A stretch of 64,000 bases of DNA from JAWLBW01 sp041687475. GTDB lineage: Bacteria > J088 > JAWLBW01. The translations under genes and the position numbers were made by a program. The stretch lies in NCBI GenBank assembly GCA_041687475.1, contig JAWLBW010000001.1, forward strand, positions 5,561 through 69,560, given 5' to 3'. Below the pieces are notes generated by a model. That model was not told the origin of the DNA and did not search any database. It saw nothing but the letters and a program-made list of their open reading frames with translations. Below are positions 15,659 to 23,470 of this stretch, piece after piece (within the stretch, counting starts at the first letter, position 1; the number at the start of each line of letters is the position of its first letter).

Positions 15659-15705
15659 GGTCGGGCAACCTTCGGCGAAGGGGCGCCGCCCGCCTTCCCC
15701 CGTAT

Positions 15706-16365
15706 TCAGAGCGACAGATTCTGTTTCGCCGGCATGCCGAGGGCGCGGGCAATGTCGGTGAACACCTGGTCGTAGGCCAGCTCGGGTTCGCTGAACATTT
15801 CGCGCAGATCGTCGAATACGATCAGCGAACGGTGAGCGTGCGCGCGTTCTCCCAGCAATGTCAGGTCGGGAATGAAGGGAATGTCGTTTTCGCGCAGGAT
15901 GTCTTTGATCTCGGCCGGGTCTTCGGTAATGACGCGCAGGGTCTTGTGCTCGTCAATGAAGACTTCGCGAAAGAAGCCGGTGTCGTCGTTACGGCCGGCC
16001 AGCCCGGCCCCCAGCATGCCGTCGTTCTGAATCTGGAAGGCATGTTTCTGGAAAAGGGCCATGATGTCGTGGCGTTTCATGTAACGCCCGAGCGAGGCGT
16101 AACGCCCCTGCGGCCATGCCGGCAGATCCTCGCCTTCTTCGGGCGGTCGTTCCATAACCGGATAGACCATGTCCGACAGGTGCTCGGTCAGGCTGCGAAA
16201 GACGTTAAACAGCTCGGGAACCGGCAGCGAGAGTTCGAAGAAGTAAGGCGAACGGCTGTGACGGTAAATCGTGAGTCGAAAACCACGCTCGGGCTGAAAC
16301 GGTGGTTCGTCGTCGCCGGCGATGGGAATGACACCGAGAGGGGTACGGAAGCTTTGCATACCCAC
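15706..16365 (-). CDS. Hypothetical protein (219 aa)
   Basis: A soluble protein I cannot assign. It contains no signal peptide or membrane helix. Notable segments are ERGFRLTIYRHSRSPYFFELSLPVPELFNVFRSL near the N-terminus, a central DDTGFFREVFIDEHKTLRVI and a C-terminal HRSLIVFDDLREMFSE. Codon use looks normal for the window, and the opposite frames show no recognisable protein, so it is probably a real gene. Two start codons, ATG 16365 and ATG 16359, are close together, neither with a good ribosome binding site. Confidence 0.6.
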   Translation of the reverse strand: MGMQSFRTPLGVIPIAGDDEPPFQPERGFRLTIYRHSRSPYFFELSLPVPELFNVFRSLTEHLSDMVYPVMERPPEEGEDLPAWPQGRYASLGRYMKRHDIMALFQKHAFQIQNDGMLGAGLAGRNDDTGFFREVFIDEHKTLRVITEDPAEIKDILRENDIPFIPDLTLLGERAHAHRSLIVFDDLREMFSEPELAYDQVFTDIARALGMPAKQNLSL

Positions 16366-16476
16366 CCATGCTAGCCGTCGATGCGACTCAGCCGCAAGAT
16401 ACGATAGGCTCTGCTTACCGGAGCGCTTGTAAACGATACGACTCCCGCGCGACTTCCGGGCGACAGGGCCCGTGTG

Positions 16477-18768
16477 CTACCAGGTCGAAAGCGGGCGGAA
16501 TGAACCGCGACCGTCGTATTCGAAGAGCATGTCGTCACGATGGTCGAACGAGAGAATGGCGTCGTAATTTCCGTCGAGCGTGTTCTGGTCGCCGGTGGGG
16601 TGGCGCAGACGATGCGAAATGAGCAGCCGGTCGCCGGCTTCCCACTCGCGATAGGCCTGCGCGCGAAGATCGTCGCTCGTGCCGCAGATACCGTCGGCGC
16701 CCGGTTTCACGGCCGTACGGTCGGTCGAGGGCGGCGAGACGAGCACGAGGGTCGTGGGCTGACGATCGTAGTGCGCGCCGTTGCGGAAGAGGTCAAGTTG
16801 TATCGTCACACCGGTAACCGCTGCGGCGAGGGCATGCGGCTCGCCGTTTTCCAGGCGAACGATAGAAAGATTCGAATCGTTCACCGACGCGGCGTCGAGC
16901 AACTCGTCGCGACCGATGGCGCCGGTGGTGCCGTCGGGTGTCGCGAACACCAGGCCCAGTTCCTCGTATCGGCTGACCGGCTTACCGGCTTCGCAGCGGG
17001 TGACGGAGCGGGCGTATATGCCGTGCGAGAGATGGGTGAAGGTGCCGTACGGCATGAAGGAAACCGTCTGCCCCGGCGTCGGCGGCTCGGGCGTGAGCTG
17101 GTACCACCGGCCGTCGTTCAGCTGCAGCGTGGGCGGAATGGGCATGGTCGAAATATCGCCGCCGGGCACGAGCCCGCTCCAGCGATCGTCGGCCTCACCG
17201 GTCTGCTCGTTTCCGTCTTCACGACCGTCGACTAGGGGAAAGCCGTGCTCGTCTACGATCAGCTCTTCGCCGATGTTGAGGCGCACGGAATACACCTGCC
17301 CGTCGGGACGCCGATCGGTCGTGATGTAGACATGTTCGGGTACGATCTCGAAGGGCGCGTTTTCAAGGCCCATCTTCACGAGATCGACGTGAACGGAATA
17401 GTCGCAGGTCTTCGCTTTCCAGTAAGCGGCACAGTTGATGACGCCTGTTTCGATGTTGACCTGCTGGCCGCGGTTGCTGCCGACGGTAAGCACTTCATCC
17501 CAGACGCCGCTTGTGGTTATCTTGAGCCCCACGAGTTCATTCGGGCGGAAAGCGCCGTTGTGAAAAACGAGAGCCTTGAATTTGTCAGGCTGCGCATCTT
17601 CGGCGCCGCCCGCGGCCGGATCGGTGAAGTAGATTTCGGAAACCGTTACCGTGCCCGCCGTTCCGTTGTTGTCGACGATGGGCAGGCTGTAGCGATAGCC
17701 GTTCGAAGACAGGGCCACCAGCCAGGCCCCGGTAAGGCTGCCGTCGGGAATGCCCTTGAGAGCGTCGGCCGTAAGTATCGTTGCCGTGGCCGAGCCGGCC
17801 GTACCCACCAGGGGGGCGGGAATGCGCAGTCGATTGTCGAGAAACAACCGGCCGTTGAAGCTGCGTTCGTTTTCGTCGAACACGTCGAAAGCATTGACCA
17901 GCCTCGAGGGGGCAACCGGAATGGAACCCCAGCGTTGACCGAAGCCATGGGTGGGTGCGGTGTTGGGGGCCGCCACGCGCATACGCAGAACGCCCTTGGC
18001 CGGAAGCGGCAACGTTACCCGATAATCGCCGTCGGTAACAGCATAGCTGTAGACGTCGCTGCCGGTACCGGGCAGGTATCGGGGCGGGTTTTCGTTATTC
18101 GGCATGACGCCGATGAGTTCGAGCACCCGCGGACGTGCGTTGTTGAGGGGCGTGCGCCAGATAGCCGGCGAGAAACGGTCGTCGCAGGCGAAAACGGGCA
18201 AGGACAGAAAGGGCACGGGCTTGGCTATGAAGTCGTTGTCGACGCGCGCGTACTGATGCTCGTCCCGGGAAATATCGACGATGCCGTCGCCGTCGATGTC
18301 GGCCCCCACCAGGCCGTCGAGACCGCGCCCAAGTTCATCCGTTACCGTTTCAGGAAGTTGCAGTACGTACTGGGTATGATCGGGCAGGGCAACGCTGAAA
18401 CTCACGAGGCGGTTACCGTCTTCCCAGCGAAAAGAGCCGGGTTGCGGTTCGACCGGGCTTTCGCGATTCAGGGGAACGTCATAGCCGACCGCGTCGCCCA
18501 TGACTTCGTAGAAGGCGAGTCCGGCTTCGACATTGCCGCGGTTCATCGGGCGCGTGAAGCGCAGCGTAAAGCTCAAATCCGTATTCCTGTCGCACGACGA
18601 GCGGCGAAGATCGGACACGGCAGGAAGCAGACCCTCGCCCCCGGTCGTGATGGAAACCGGTTGCGGCTCGTACGACTGAGCCGAGGGTAATTCGCACGCA
18701 GCCAGCCCCAGTGCCGCCGAAAACGCGATGTGCGCTCTACGTTGCAGCCCCTTGCGTGTCATGCGCAT
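16477..18768 (-). CDS. Large surface/periplasmic lipoprotein with Ig-like region
   Basis: A 763-residue lipoprotein. The signal peptide ends in GLAAC with Cys25 as the lipidation site. The mature part begins with a Big_5/Ig-like module (LSFTLRFTRPMNRGNVEAGL, about residues 60-150). It carries DIDGDGIVDIS, an EF-hand/dockerin-like calcium loop, and a later DGICGTSDD. The rest is beta-rich with no enzymatic motif. AGGAG lies 6 nt before the ATG. The gene starts 9 bp after the stop of the interrupted beta-barrel gene, so the two form a pair: an outer-membrane barrel and a surface lipoprotein. Such pairs suggest a secreted or adhesive surface complex. Confidence 0.72.
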   Translation of the reverse strand: MRMTRKGLQRRAHIAFSAALGLAACELPSAQSYEPQPVSITTGGEGLLPAVSDLRRSSCDRNTDLSFTLRFTRPMNRGNVEAGLAFYEVMGDAVGYDVPLNRESPVEPQPGSFRWEDGNRLVSFSVALPDHTQYVLQLPETVTDELGRGLDGLVGADIDGDGIVDISRDEHQYARVDNDFIAKPVPFLSLPVFACDDRFSPAIWRTPLNNARPRVLELIGVMPNNENPPRYLPGTGSDVYSYAVTDGDYRVTLPLPAKGVLRMRVAAPNTAPTHGFGQRWGSIPVAPSRLVNAFDVFDENERSFNGRLFLDNRLRIPAPLVGTAGSATATILTADALKGIPDGSLTGAWLVALSSNGYRYSLPIVDNNGTAGTVTVSEIYFTDPAAGGAEDAQPDKFKALVFHNGAFRPNELVGLKITTSGVWDEVLTVGSNRGQQVNIETGVINCAAYWKAKTCDYSVHVDLVKMGLENAPFEIVPEHVYITTDRRPDGQVYSVRLNIGEELIVDEHGFPLVDGREDGNEQTGEADDRWSGLVPGGDISTMPIPPTLQLNDGRWYQLTPEPPTPGQTVSFMPYGTFTHLSHGIYARSVTRCEAGKPVSRYEELGLVFATPDGTTGAIGRDELLDAASVNDSNLSIVRLENGEPHALAAAVTGVTIQLDLFRNGAHYDRQPTTLVLVSPPSTDRTAVKPGADGICGTSDDLRAQAYREWEAGDRLLISHRLRHPTGDQNTLDGNYDAILSFDHRDDMLFEYDGRGSFRPLSTW

Positions 18769-18777
18769 TCTTTTCTC

Positions 18778-20460
18778 CTAGAATACAAGAAGCGCCGAAA
18801 CCCCGAAGGCCGGGTCGGAAAGGTCTATGAACCCTTCGCCGGCAGGTTCGGCCGAGAGTATGAAGTCGATTTTTGCGCTGCGGGTAAACCAGTAGCCCGC
18901 GCCGGCCCGAAGCGTGGCGGTAACGCCGATTTCACGGACCTCGTCGACTCCGCCCGCCGGCAGAAGCGCGTTGCCGTAGCGCGTGGGCGACGATTCGCCG
19001 CTACCGGAGAAGGAGCGTCCCGAGGGCACCACCACACCCGATAGCTCTTCGGTCTGCCGATACCAGAGGTTGCGGTAACGCAGTTCGCTGCCGAGCCGCC
19101 ATTCGAGACCGGCGTTACCTTCGCTCAGCATCGTGAATGCAAGCGGAAGCCTGATGTCGAGGTCGCGCATGGCGGTTTCACGCAGGAATCGGGTCTGACC
19201 CCGGGCCTGCGAACGAACGTCGCCGTCGCTGAAGGTACCGTCGCCGTCGGCGTCGAAAAATTCGGTCACTTCATAACTCGAGGCCAGCGTTCGGGTGTCG
19301 GTGGCCTGGCGCCAGGTTACGTTGAGGCCCCATCCGAGTTGCAGCAGCGTATCGATCTGCGAGATGTGACGAAAGCCGGCCGTCGCTCGCAGCCGCTCGC
19401 CTACCGTGCCTGTCTGTACGTCGACACGCCTTTCTTCACGCTGGTAGGAGCGGTCGATACCGCCGGTGGTAACGGTTACATTGCGTGTGCCCGTGGTATC
19501 GCCGCCGAGCTCCGACAACCCGATGCCCGGCGAATACTCGCCGCCCAGGTCGAAGTAGGTGAGGCCGCTGCCCAATCGCATGAGCGTCAGGGCGATGCCG
19601 CCGAAAGGACTGGTACCCGACCATTCGCTGCGTCCCTGGAACGTGGTCTCGGCGGTGCCGCCGGCCACGCTGGTCGACTCGACGGTTGAGACCTTGCTCA
19701 GTTTCTAGAGACGCTCGACGCCGCCGAGAACGTCGACCCCCCAACCCCACCCCGGCTCGCGGGGTGCCTTGAGGTAGCCGGTAACAAGGCCGGCCCGCAG
19801 CGATTCGCTGTCGGTACGTGGGTCGCTTGTCAGGCTGACGGTCTGGCTGCCGCCGTCACGCTCGATGAGGCTCGATAATTCTGTGCTTTCGGCCGCGCCG
19901 CCCGCCGGCGACGTAAAGGTGAACAGCCCCGGACCCACCGAAGCATCGCCCACTGAAACATCGGACCAGAGCGCCTGCAGACCGATGCCGAACTGCCCCC
20001 CGCCAAGCTCGGAACCCAGTCCGACGGCAAGCCGGGCTTCACCTTCGCTGCGGGGGGTCGCGCCGGGTAGCCGTGTGCTCTGCTGGGTCTGAAGCAGTCC
20101 GTTGTCGGTTTCGAGAAGGCGCAGGCTGTCGACCCGCTCGCCGGAGTTCTCATATCGGTAGCCGCCCGAGCCCAGCACGGTCAACGACCAGGCGTCCGTC
20201 GAAGCATTGCCGTAGCCCAGTGCGGCGTTTCCTTCCGGCGCCAGGTTGGCCAGTTGGGTGATCATGCGGTCGGCATCCCACCGTGTGCTCCTGCGCGGTT
20301 GAATGAAACCTTCATAATCGTCGGCGAACAGACCGAAGCTGGTCTGGTAGCGCAGGCTTCGTTCGGGCAGCAGCACGGCTTCGTACTGTGCGGCCGAGGC
20401 AGGTGCGGCCAGAGGCAACAGGCCCGCCAACAGAATAGGTATGGCTGTCAAACGTCTCAT
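18778..20460 (-). pseudogene. Outer-membrane beta-barrel-like protein split by an in-frame TAG
   Basis: A signal peptide (MRRLTAIPILLAGLLPLAAPA) and long alternating beta-strand sequence with a terminal phenylalanine (GVSALLVF), the usual C-terminal signature of BamA-inserted barrels. A single TAG at 19707-19705 interrupts the frame after GGVERL. The same frame continues without any shift as KLSKVSTVESTSVAGG and on to the end. The intact product would be about 560 residues. The downstream half has its own weak GTG (19668) but no ribosome binding site. Options are a real nonsense mutation, a sequencing error (CAG, Gln, is one base away) or read-through. It contains an EF-hand-like loop DADGDGTFSDGD. 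Confidence 0.6.
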
Positions 20461-20472
20461 AACGGCCCGAAC

Positions 20473-20501
20473 ATTGTTGCAAGTACCCTGCGACCTGTCA
20501 A
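20473..20501 (-). promoter_or_regulatory. Predicted promoter of the beta-barrel/lipoprotein pair
   Basis: A perfect TTGACA (20501-20496), 17 nt, then AACAAT. The -10 is weak. The leader to ATG 20460 is short, with a weak GGGCC site. Confidence 0.5.
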
Positions 20502-20554
20502 CGATGGACCGCCAACCCACCGAAGCACTCGTTGCAGAGAAAACCTATCGCAGA

Positions 20555-21793
20555 TCAATGGCGGCTGAGTATGGCCAGGGTTTCGACATGATGCGTCTGC
20601 GGAAACATATCAAAACAGCCGACCTGCGCGAGACGGTAGCCGGCTTGGGCAAGCGTACGCAGATCGCGCGCCAGCGTCGAGGGCTCGCAGCTTACGTACA
20701 CGATACGATCGGGCAAAAGACCGTCGGCAAGCATACCCTCGATAAATCGGCGTGCGCCTGCGCGTGGCGGGTCGAGAAGGAGAACGGCATTCGGTGAAAA
20801 GCCTTTCTCACGCCACACCCGCATCATGGCGACCTCGTCGGCAACTTCCCACGCGGCTTCGATGCCGAGACGAGCGGCGTTGCTGCGGGCGTCGGCGATG
20901 GCGGCGGCGTTTCCTTCCATACCCAGCACACGGCAACCCCGGTGCATGGCAAGGGGAAGCGAAAAGTTGCCCATTCCACAGAAGGCGTCGACGACTTCGG
21001 CGTTTTCAGGAACCGCCGAAAGCACGCTTCGGACAAGCAGATCGTTGATCGCCAGGTTTATCTGCACGAAGGACCAGGGGCCTGCCTCGAGCGGAACATC
21101 GGCGGCTTCGAAGGGCAGGGTGCAATCGCCCACGGTCTCACGGTTGGCCGCCACGCCCCGCGCCCAGTCAAGCCGGGGCAGGGGGCCCTTGCCCTTTCCC
21201 CGCAGAATGGCGATGGGTTTCTCGTCGGAGTCTGTGGCACGCAGTTCGACTTCGGTGTACCCCGCGGTGGTGAGGCCAGGCAGGTCGGCGCGCAGCGAAC
21301 CGATGGCTCGGCTTATTGCGCCGGCGGCGACAAGACATTCGGTAATGGGCACGAAGTCATGGGTGCCTGCCGCGAAGTATCCGACATTCCGCTTCTTGAG
21401 CTTCAGGCTGACCCGGCAACGGTATGCCGCGTTCTCGGGCGAGGGCACCGGATCTTGCCACCAGCCTTCCTTCGCGTCGGGAAATCCGCGCTCGAGCTCG
21501 CGCTTTACGAGCGCTGACTTGGCGTGCAAGGCTTCGTCGGGGCGCCAGCGCATCCAGTCACAACCGCCGCAGGCTTCGGCATGGATGCAGGGCGCTTTGC
21601 CGTGCAGAGACGCGAGACGCTCGACAACCCGGGCTTCGTCGAAGCTCTTGTGCCTGCGTGTGATTTCGACGAGCACACGTTCGCCCGGCAATGCGCCGCC
21701 GATGAAGGTGGCTTTTCCGTTGATACGGGCAAAGCCCCGGCCACCCTGGGCAACGGACTCGACCGTCAATTCGAGTTGGTCGGGCGCGGCCAT
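20555..21793 (-). CDS. RlmD/TrmA-family RNA (uracil-5-)-methyltransferase
   Basis: A SAM-dependent methyltransferase of 412 residues. It opens with a TRAM RNA-binding domain (residues about 5-60, with GRGFARINGKATFIGGALPGE). A CGGCDW cysteine cluster follows, although the full four-Cys iron-sulphur set of RlmD is only partly visible. The SAM site is DAFCGMGNFSLP, then LLDPPRAG, and the catalytic motif VSCEPSTLARDL carries the nucleophilic Cys. It probably methylates a uracil of 23S rRNA. ATG 21793 lies 5 nt beyond the nth stop; a GTG at 21832 inside nth is the alternative. It is co-directional with nth. Confidence 0.85.
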   Translation of the reverse strand: MAAPDQLELTVESVAQGGRGFARINGKATFIGGALPGERVLVEITRRHKSFDEARVVERLASLHGKAPCIHAEACGGCDWMRWRPDEALHAKSALVKRELERGFPDAKEGWWQDPVPSPENAAYRCRVSLKLKKRNVGYFAAGTHDFVPITECLVAAGAISRAIGSLRADLPGLTTAGYTEVELRATDSDEKPIAILRGKGKGPLPRLDWARGVAANRETVGDCTLPFEAADVPLEAGPWSFVQINLAINDLLVRSVLSAVPENAEVVDAFCGMGNFSLPLAMHRGCRVLGMEGNAAAIADARSNAARLGIEAAWEVADEVAMMRVWREKGFSPNAVLLLDPPRAGARRFIEGMLADGLLPDRIVYVSCEPSTLARDLRTLAQAGYRLAQVGCFDMFPQTHHVETLAILSRH

Positions 21794-21798
21794 GGGCG

Positions 21799-22488
21799 TT
21801 ACCGATGGGTCGTTACGCCGCGGCGGGGGCACAGGTCGGCCACCGGGCAGCGTGAGCAGAGCGGAGAGATGGGTTTGCAGATGGTCTGCCCCAGCGCCAC
21901 CAGGTGCGAGTTGAAGAGCTTCCAGTACTCCTGGGGCAGCTTGGCCCGCAGCTGCATTTCGGTTTCTTCGGGCGTCTCGGTACGTAGGTAATCCCAGCGA
22001 TTGGAGATACGATGCACGTGCGTATCGACACAGATGGCCGGCTTACCGAACCCCTCGCCGACGACAAGGTTGGCCGTCTTGCGTCCCACTCCGGGCAGAC
22101 TGAGCAGCGTATCGAGATCGTCGGGCACCTGCCCACCGAAGCGCTCGACCAGCTCACGACAGACCGCGCGAATGGTCTTCGCCTTGTTGCGATAGAAGCC
22201 GGCCGGATAAATGAGCTTGGCGATTTCTTCTTCAGGCAACGCAAGCATGGCATCGGGTGTCTCGGCACGTGCGAACAGGCGCTGCGAGGCAGGCCCGGTC
22301 GTTTCGTCTTTCGTGCGCAGGCTGATCAGGGTCGCGATCAGCAGGTGAAACGGCGTCTGGCCTGCCTGGGCCATGAAGGTGATGACCGGCGCATTCCAAT
22401 TGGGAAAGTCGGCGGCGAGGCGACGCACGATTTCATGAATGCGTTCATCGCCTTTGGGGGCTTGGGTTTCCTTCACGGGGGCCGGCAT
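21799..22488 (-). CDS. nth: Endonuclease III
   Basis: A base-excision repair DNA glycosylase/AP lyase for oxidised pyrimidines, 229 residues. The helix-hairpin-helix reads [14 protein letters not shown] and holds the catalytic Lys. The catalytic Asp is in VDTHVHRIS. The C-terminal [4Fe-4S] loop [17 protein letters not shown] has the canonical C-x6-C-x2-C-x5-C spacing. The first block [11 protein letters not shown] replaces the E. coli LSAQATD and is closer to archaeal/eukaryotic-type enzymes. It is downstream of the SpoU/TrmH gene and upstream of the RlmD-like gene on the same strand. Confidence 0.93.
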   Translation of the reverse strand: MPAPVKETQAPKGDERIHEIVRRLAADFPNWNAPVITFMAQAGQTPFHLLIATLISLRTKDETTGPASQRLFARAETPDAMLALPEEEIAKLIYPAGFYRNKAKTIRAVCRELVERFGGQVPDDLDTLLSLPGVGRKTANLVVGEGFGKPAICVDTHVHRISNRWDYLRTETPEETEMQLRAKLPQEYWKLFNSHLVALGQTICKPISPLCSRCPVADLCPRRGVTTHR

Positions 22489-22512
22489 CAGACGAATCGG
22501 GGAAAAAAGGGT

Positions 22513-23283
22513 TCAGGATGCAAGCTCGTACGCGACGATGCCTGCGGTAATGCCTACGTTCAGCGACTCGGCCGGCCCCGGCATGGGAATGTGAAAGGCA
22601 TCGTCGACGAGTTGGCCGAGTTCGCCGCGCACCCCGTGCGCTTCGTTGCCGAGCACAACGGCCACCCGCTCGCGTTCGGTAAGATTGTATACAGGTGTGC
22701 CCTGGCCGGCTTCGGCGCGCAGAATCGTGAACCCTTCGTCTCGGAGCAGGCCGACGGCCTCGGCTACGCCGCCATAGACAAGCGGCACGCGGAAGAGGCT
22801 GCCCATCGCCCCACGAATCACTTTCTGATTATAGGCGTCGACCGTATCGTCGGTGGCGATGACGCCGCCCAGGTCGAAGGCGTCGGCAATGCGTAGAATG
22901 GTGCCCAGGTTGCCGGGGTCGCGCACGCCGTCGAGAATAAAGACCGGGTGACCGGGCGAGATGATGTCTTCCAGCGTCCACCCGAGTTTCGGCACTACGG
23001 CGATCACGCCCTGGTCCTGCTCGGTTGCCGTTACCTTTCCGAGCGCCGACTCGGAAACGTGCACCTTTTCGGCCCCCCGGCGCACCAGGCTGTCGAGCAG
23101 GGTAAGACCCCGCGGTGTAGCCTCGAGGCGGTCGGAGTAGAAGACCGATTCGACGCGAACGCCGGCACGTACGGCTTCTTCCAGGGCGCGTACGCCTTCA
23201 ACGGCGAAGACCGGCCACTCGCGCGGCTCGCGAATTACCTTCCGCAGATTCTGTATCCGGGTGTTCGAGGGGCTCGTAATCAT
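22513..23283 (-). CDS. SpoU/TrmH-family RNA 2'-O-methyltransferase (RlmB-like)
   Basis: A trefoil-knot (SPOUT) RNA 2'-O-ribose methyltransferase of 256 residues. An N-terminal substrate-binding domain is followed by the catalytic motifs: motif 1 LDGVRDPGNLGTILRIADAF, motif 2 VVLGNEAHGV and motif 3 IPMPGPAESLNVGITAGI. The target, rRNA or tRNA, is not decided by sequence. ATG 23283 has no ribosome binding site. TACAGT preceded by TGC ends 6 nt before it, so the gene is probably leaderless. It heads a minus-strand run with nth and the RlmD-like gene. Confidence 0.88.
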   Translation of the reverse strand: MITSPSNTRIQNLRKVIREPREWPVFAVEGVRALEEAVRAGVRVESVFYSDRLEATPRGLTLLDSLVRRGAEKVHVSESALGKVTATEQDQGVIAVVPKLGWTLEDIISPGHPVFILDGVRDPGNLGTILRIADAFDLGGVIATDDTVDAYNQKVIRGAMGSLFRVPLVYGGVAEAVGLLRDEGFTILRAEAGQGTPVYNLTERERVAVVLGNEAHGVRGELGQLVDDAFHIPMPGPAESLNVGITAGIVAYELAS

Positions 23284-23335
23284 TTCTATACTGTAGCAGA
23301 CCATGGCCGCCACGCGCCGCAGGGCGAGTCAGTGA

Positions 23336-23388
23336 GAAAGCCCCTCGGTTACCTCGAGGAGGCCGGCCCTTCGCCCACAGGGGCTTTC
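23336..23388. repeat. Long-loop inverted repeat between lon and the SpoU gene
   Basis: GAAAGCCCC (23336-23344) and GGGGCTTTC (23380-23388) are perfect complements, separated by a GC-rich 35-nt loop that contains its own smaller complementary segments (CCTCG/CGAGG). It lies between the lon terminator and the SpoU promoter. Its role is unknown. Confidence 0.4.
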
Positions 23389-23419
23389 GGTGACAGGCTG
23401 TACGGAAAATCTTTCTGCG

Positions 23420-23450
23420 AAAAAAGAAAAGCGGGTCGGAACCCGCTTTT
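23420..23450 (-). terminator. Rho-independent terminator of lon
   Basis: AAAAGCGGGT and ACCCGCTTTT around a CGGA loop, followed on the minus strand by a T-rich tail (A-run at 23420-23425). Confidence 0.88.
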
Positions 23451-23470
23451 CTGCATCTGCATTCTTCTTG

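Noticed and set aside
16366..16476. Possible small RNA in the gap between the 219-aa gene and the lipoprotein
   Set aside because: No promoter, stem or T-run was convincing; I see nothing definite in it.
17245..18690. 481-codon plus-strand frame opposite the large lipoprotein
   Set aside because: No domain, no start signal, and the minus strand has a clear lipobox protein with a ribosome binding site.
19705..19707. TAG as a pyrrolysine codon
   Set aside because: No pyl genes are visible and no methylamine methyltransferase context exists; mutation or error is simpler.
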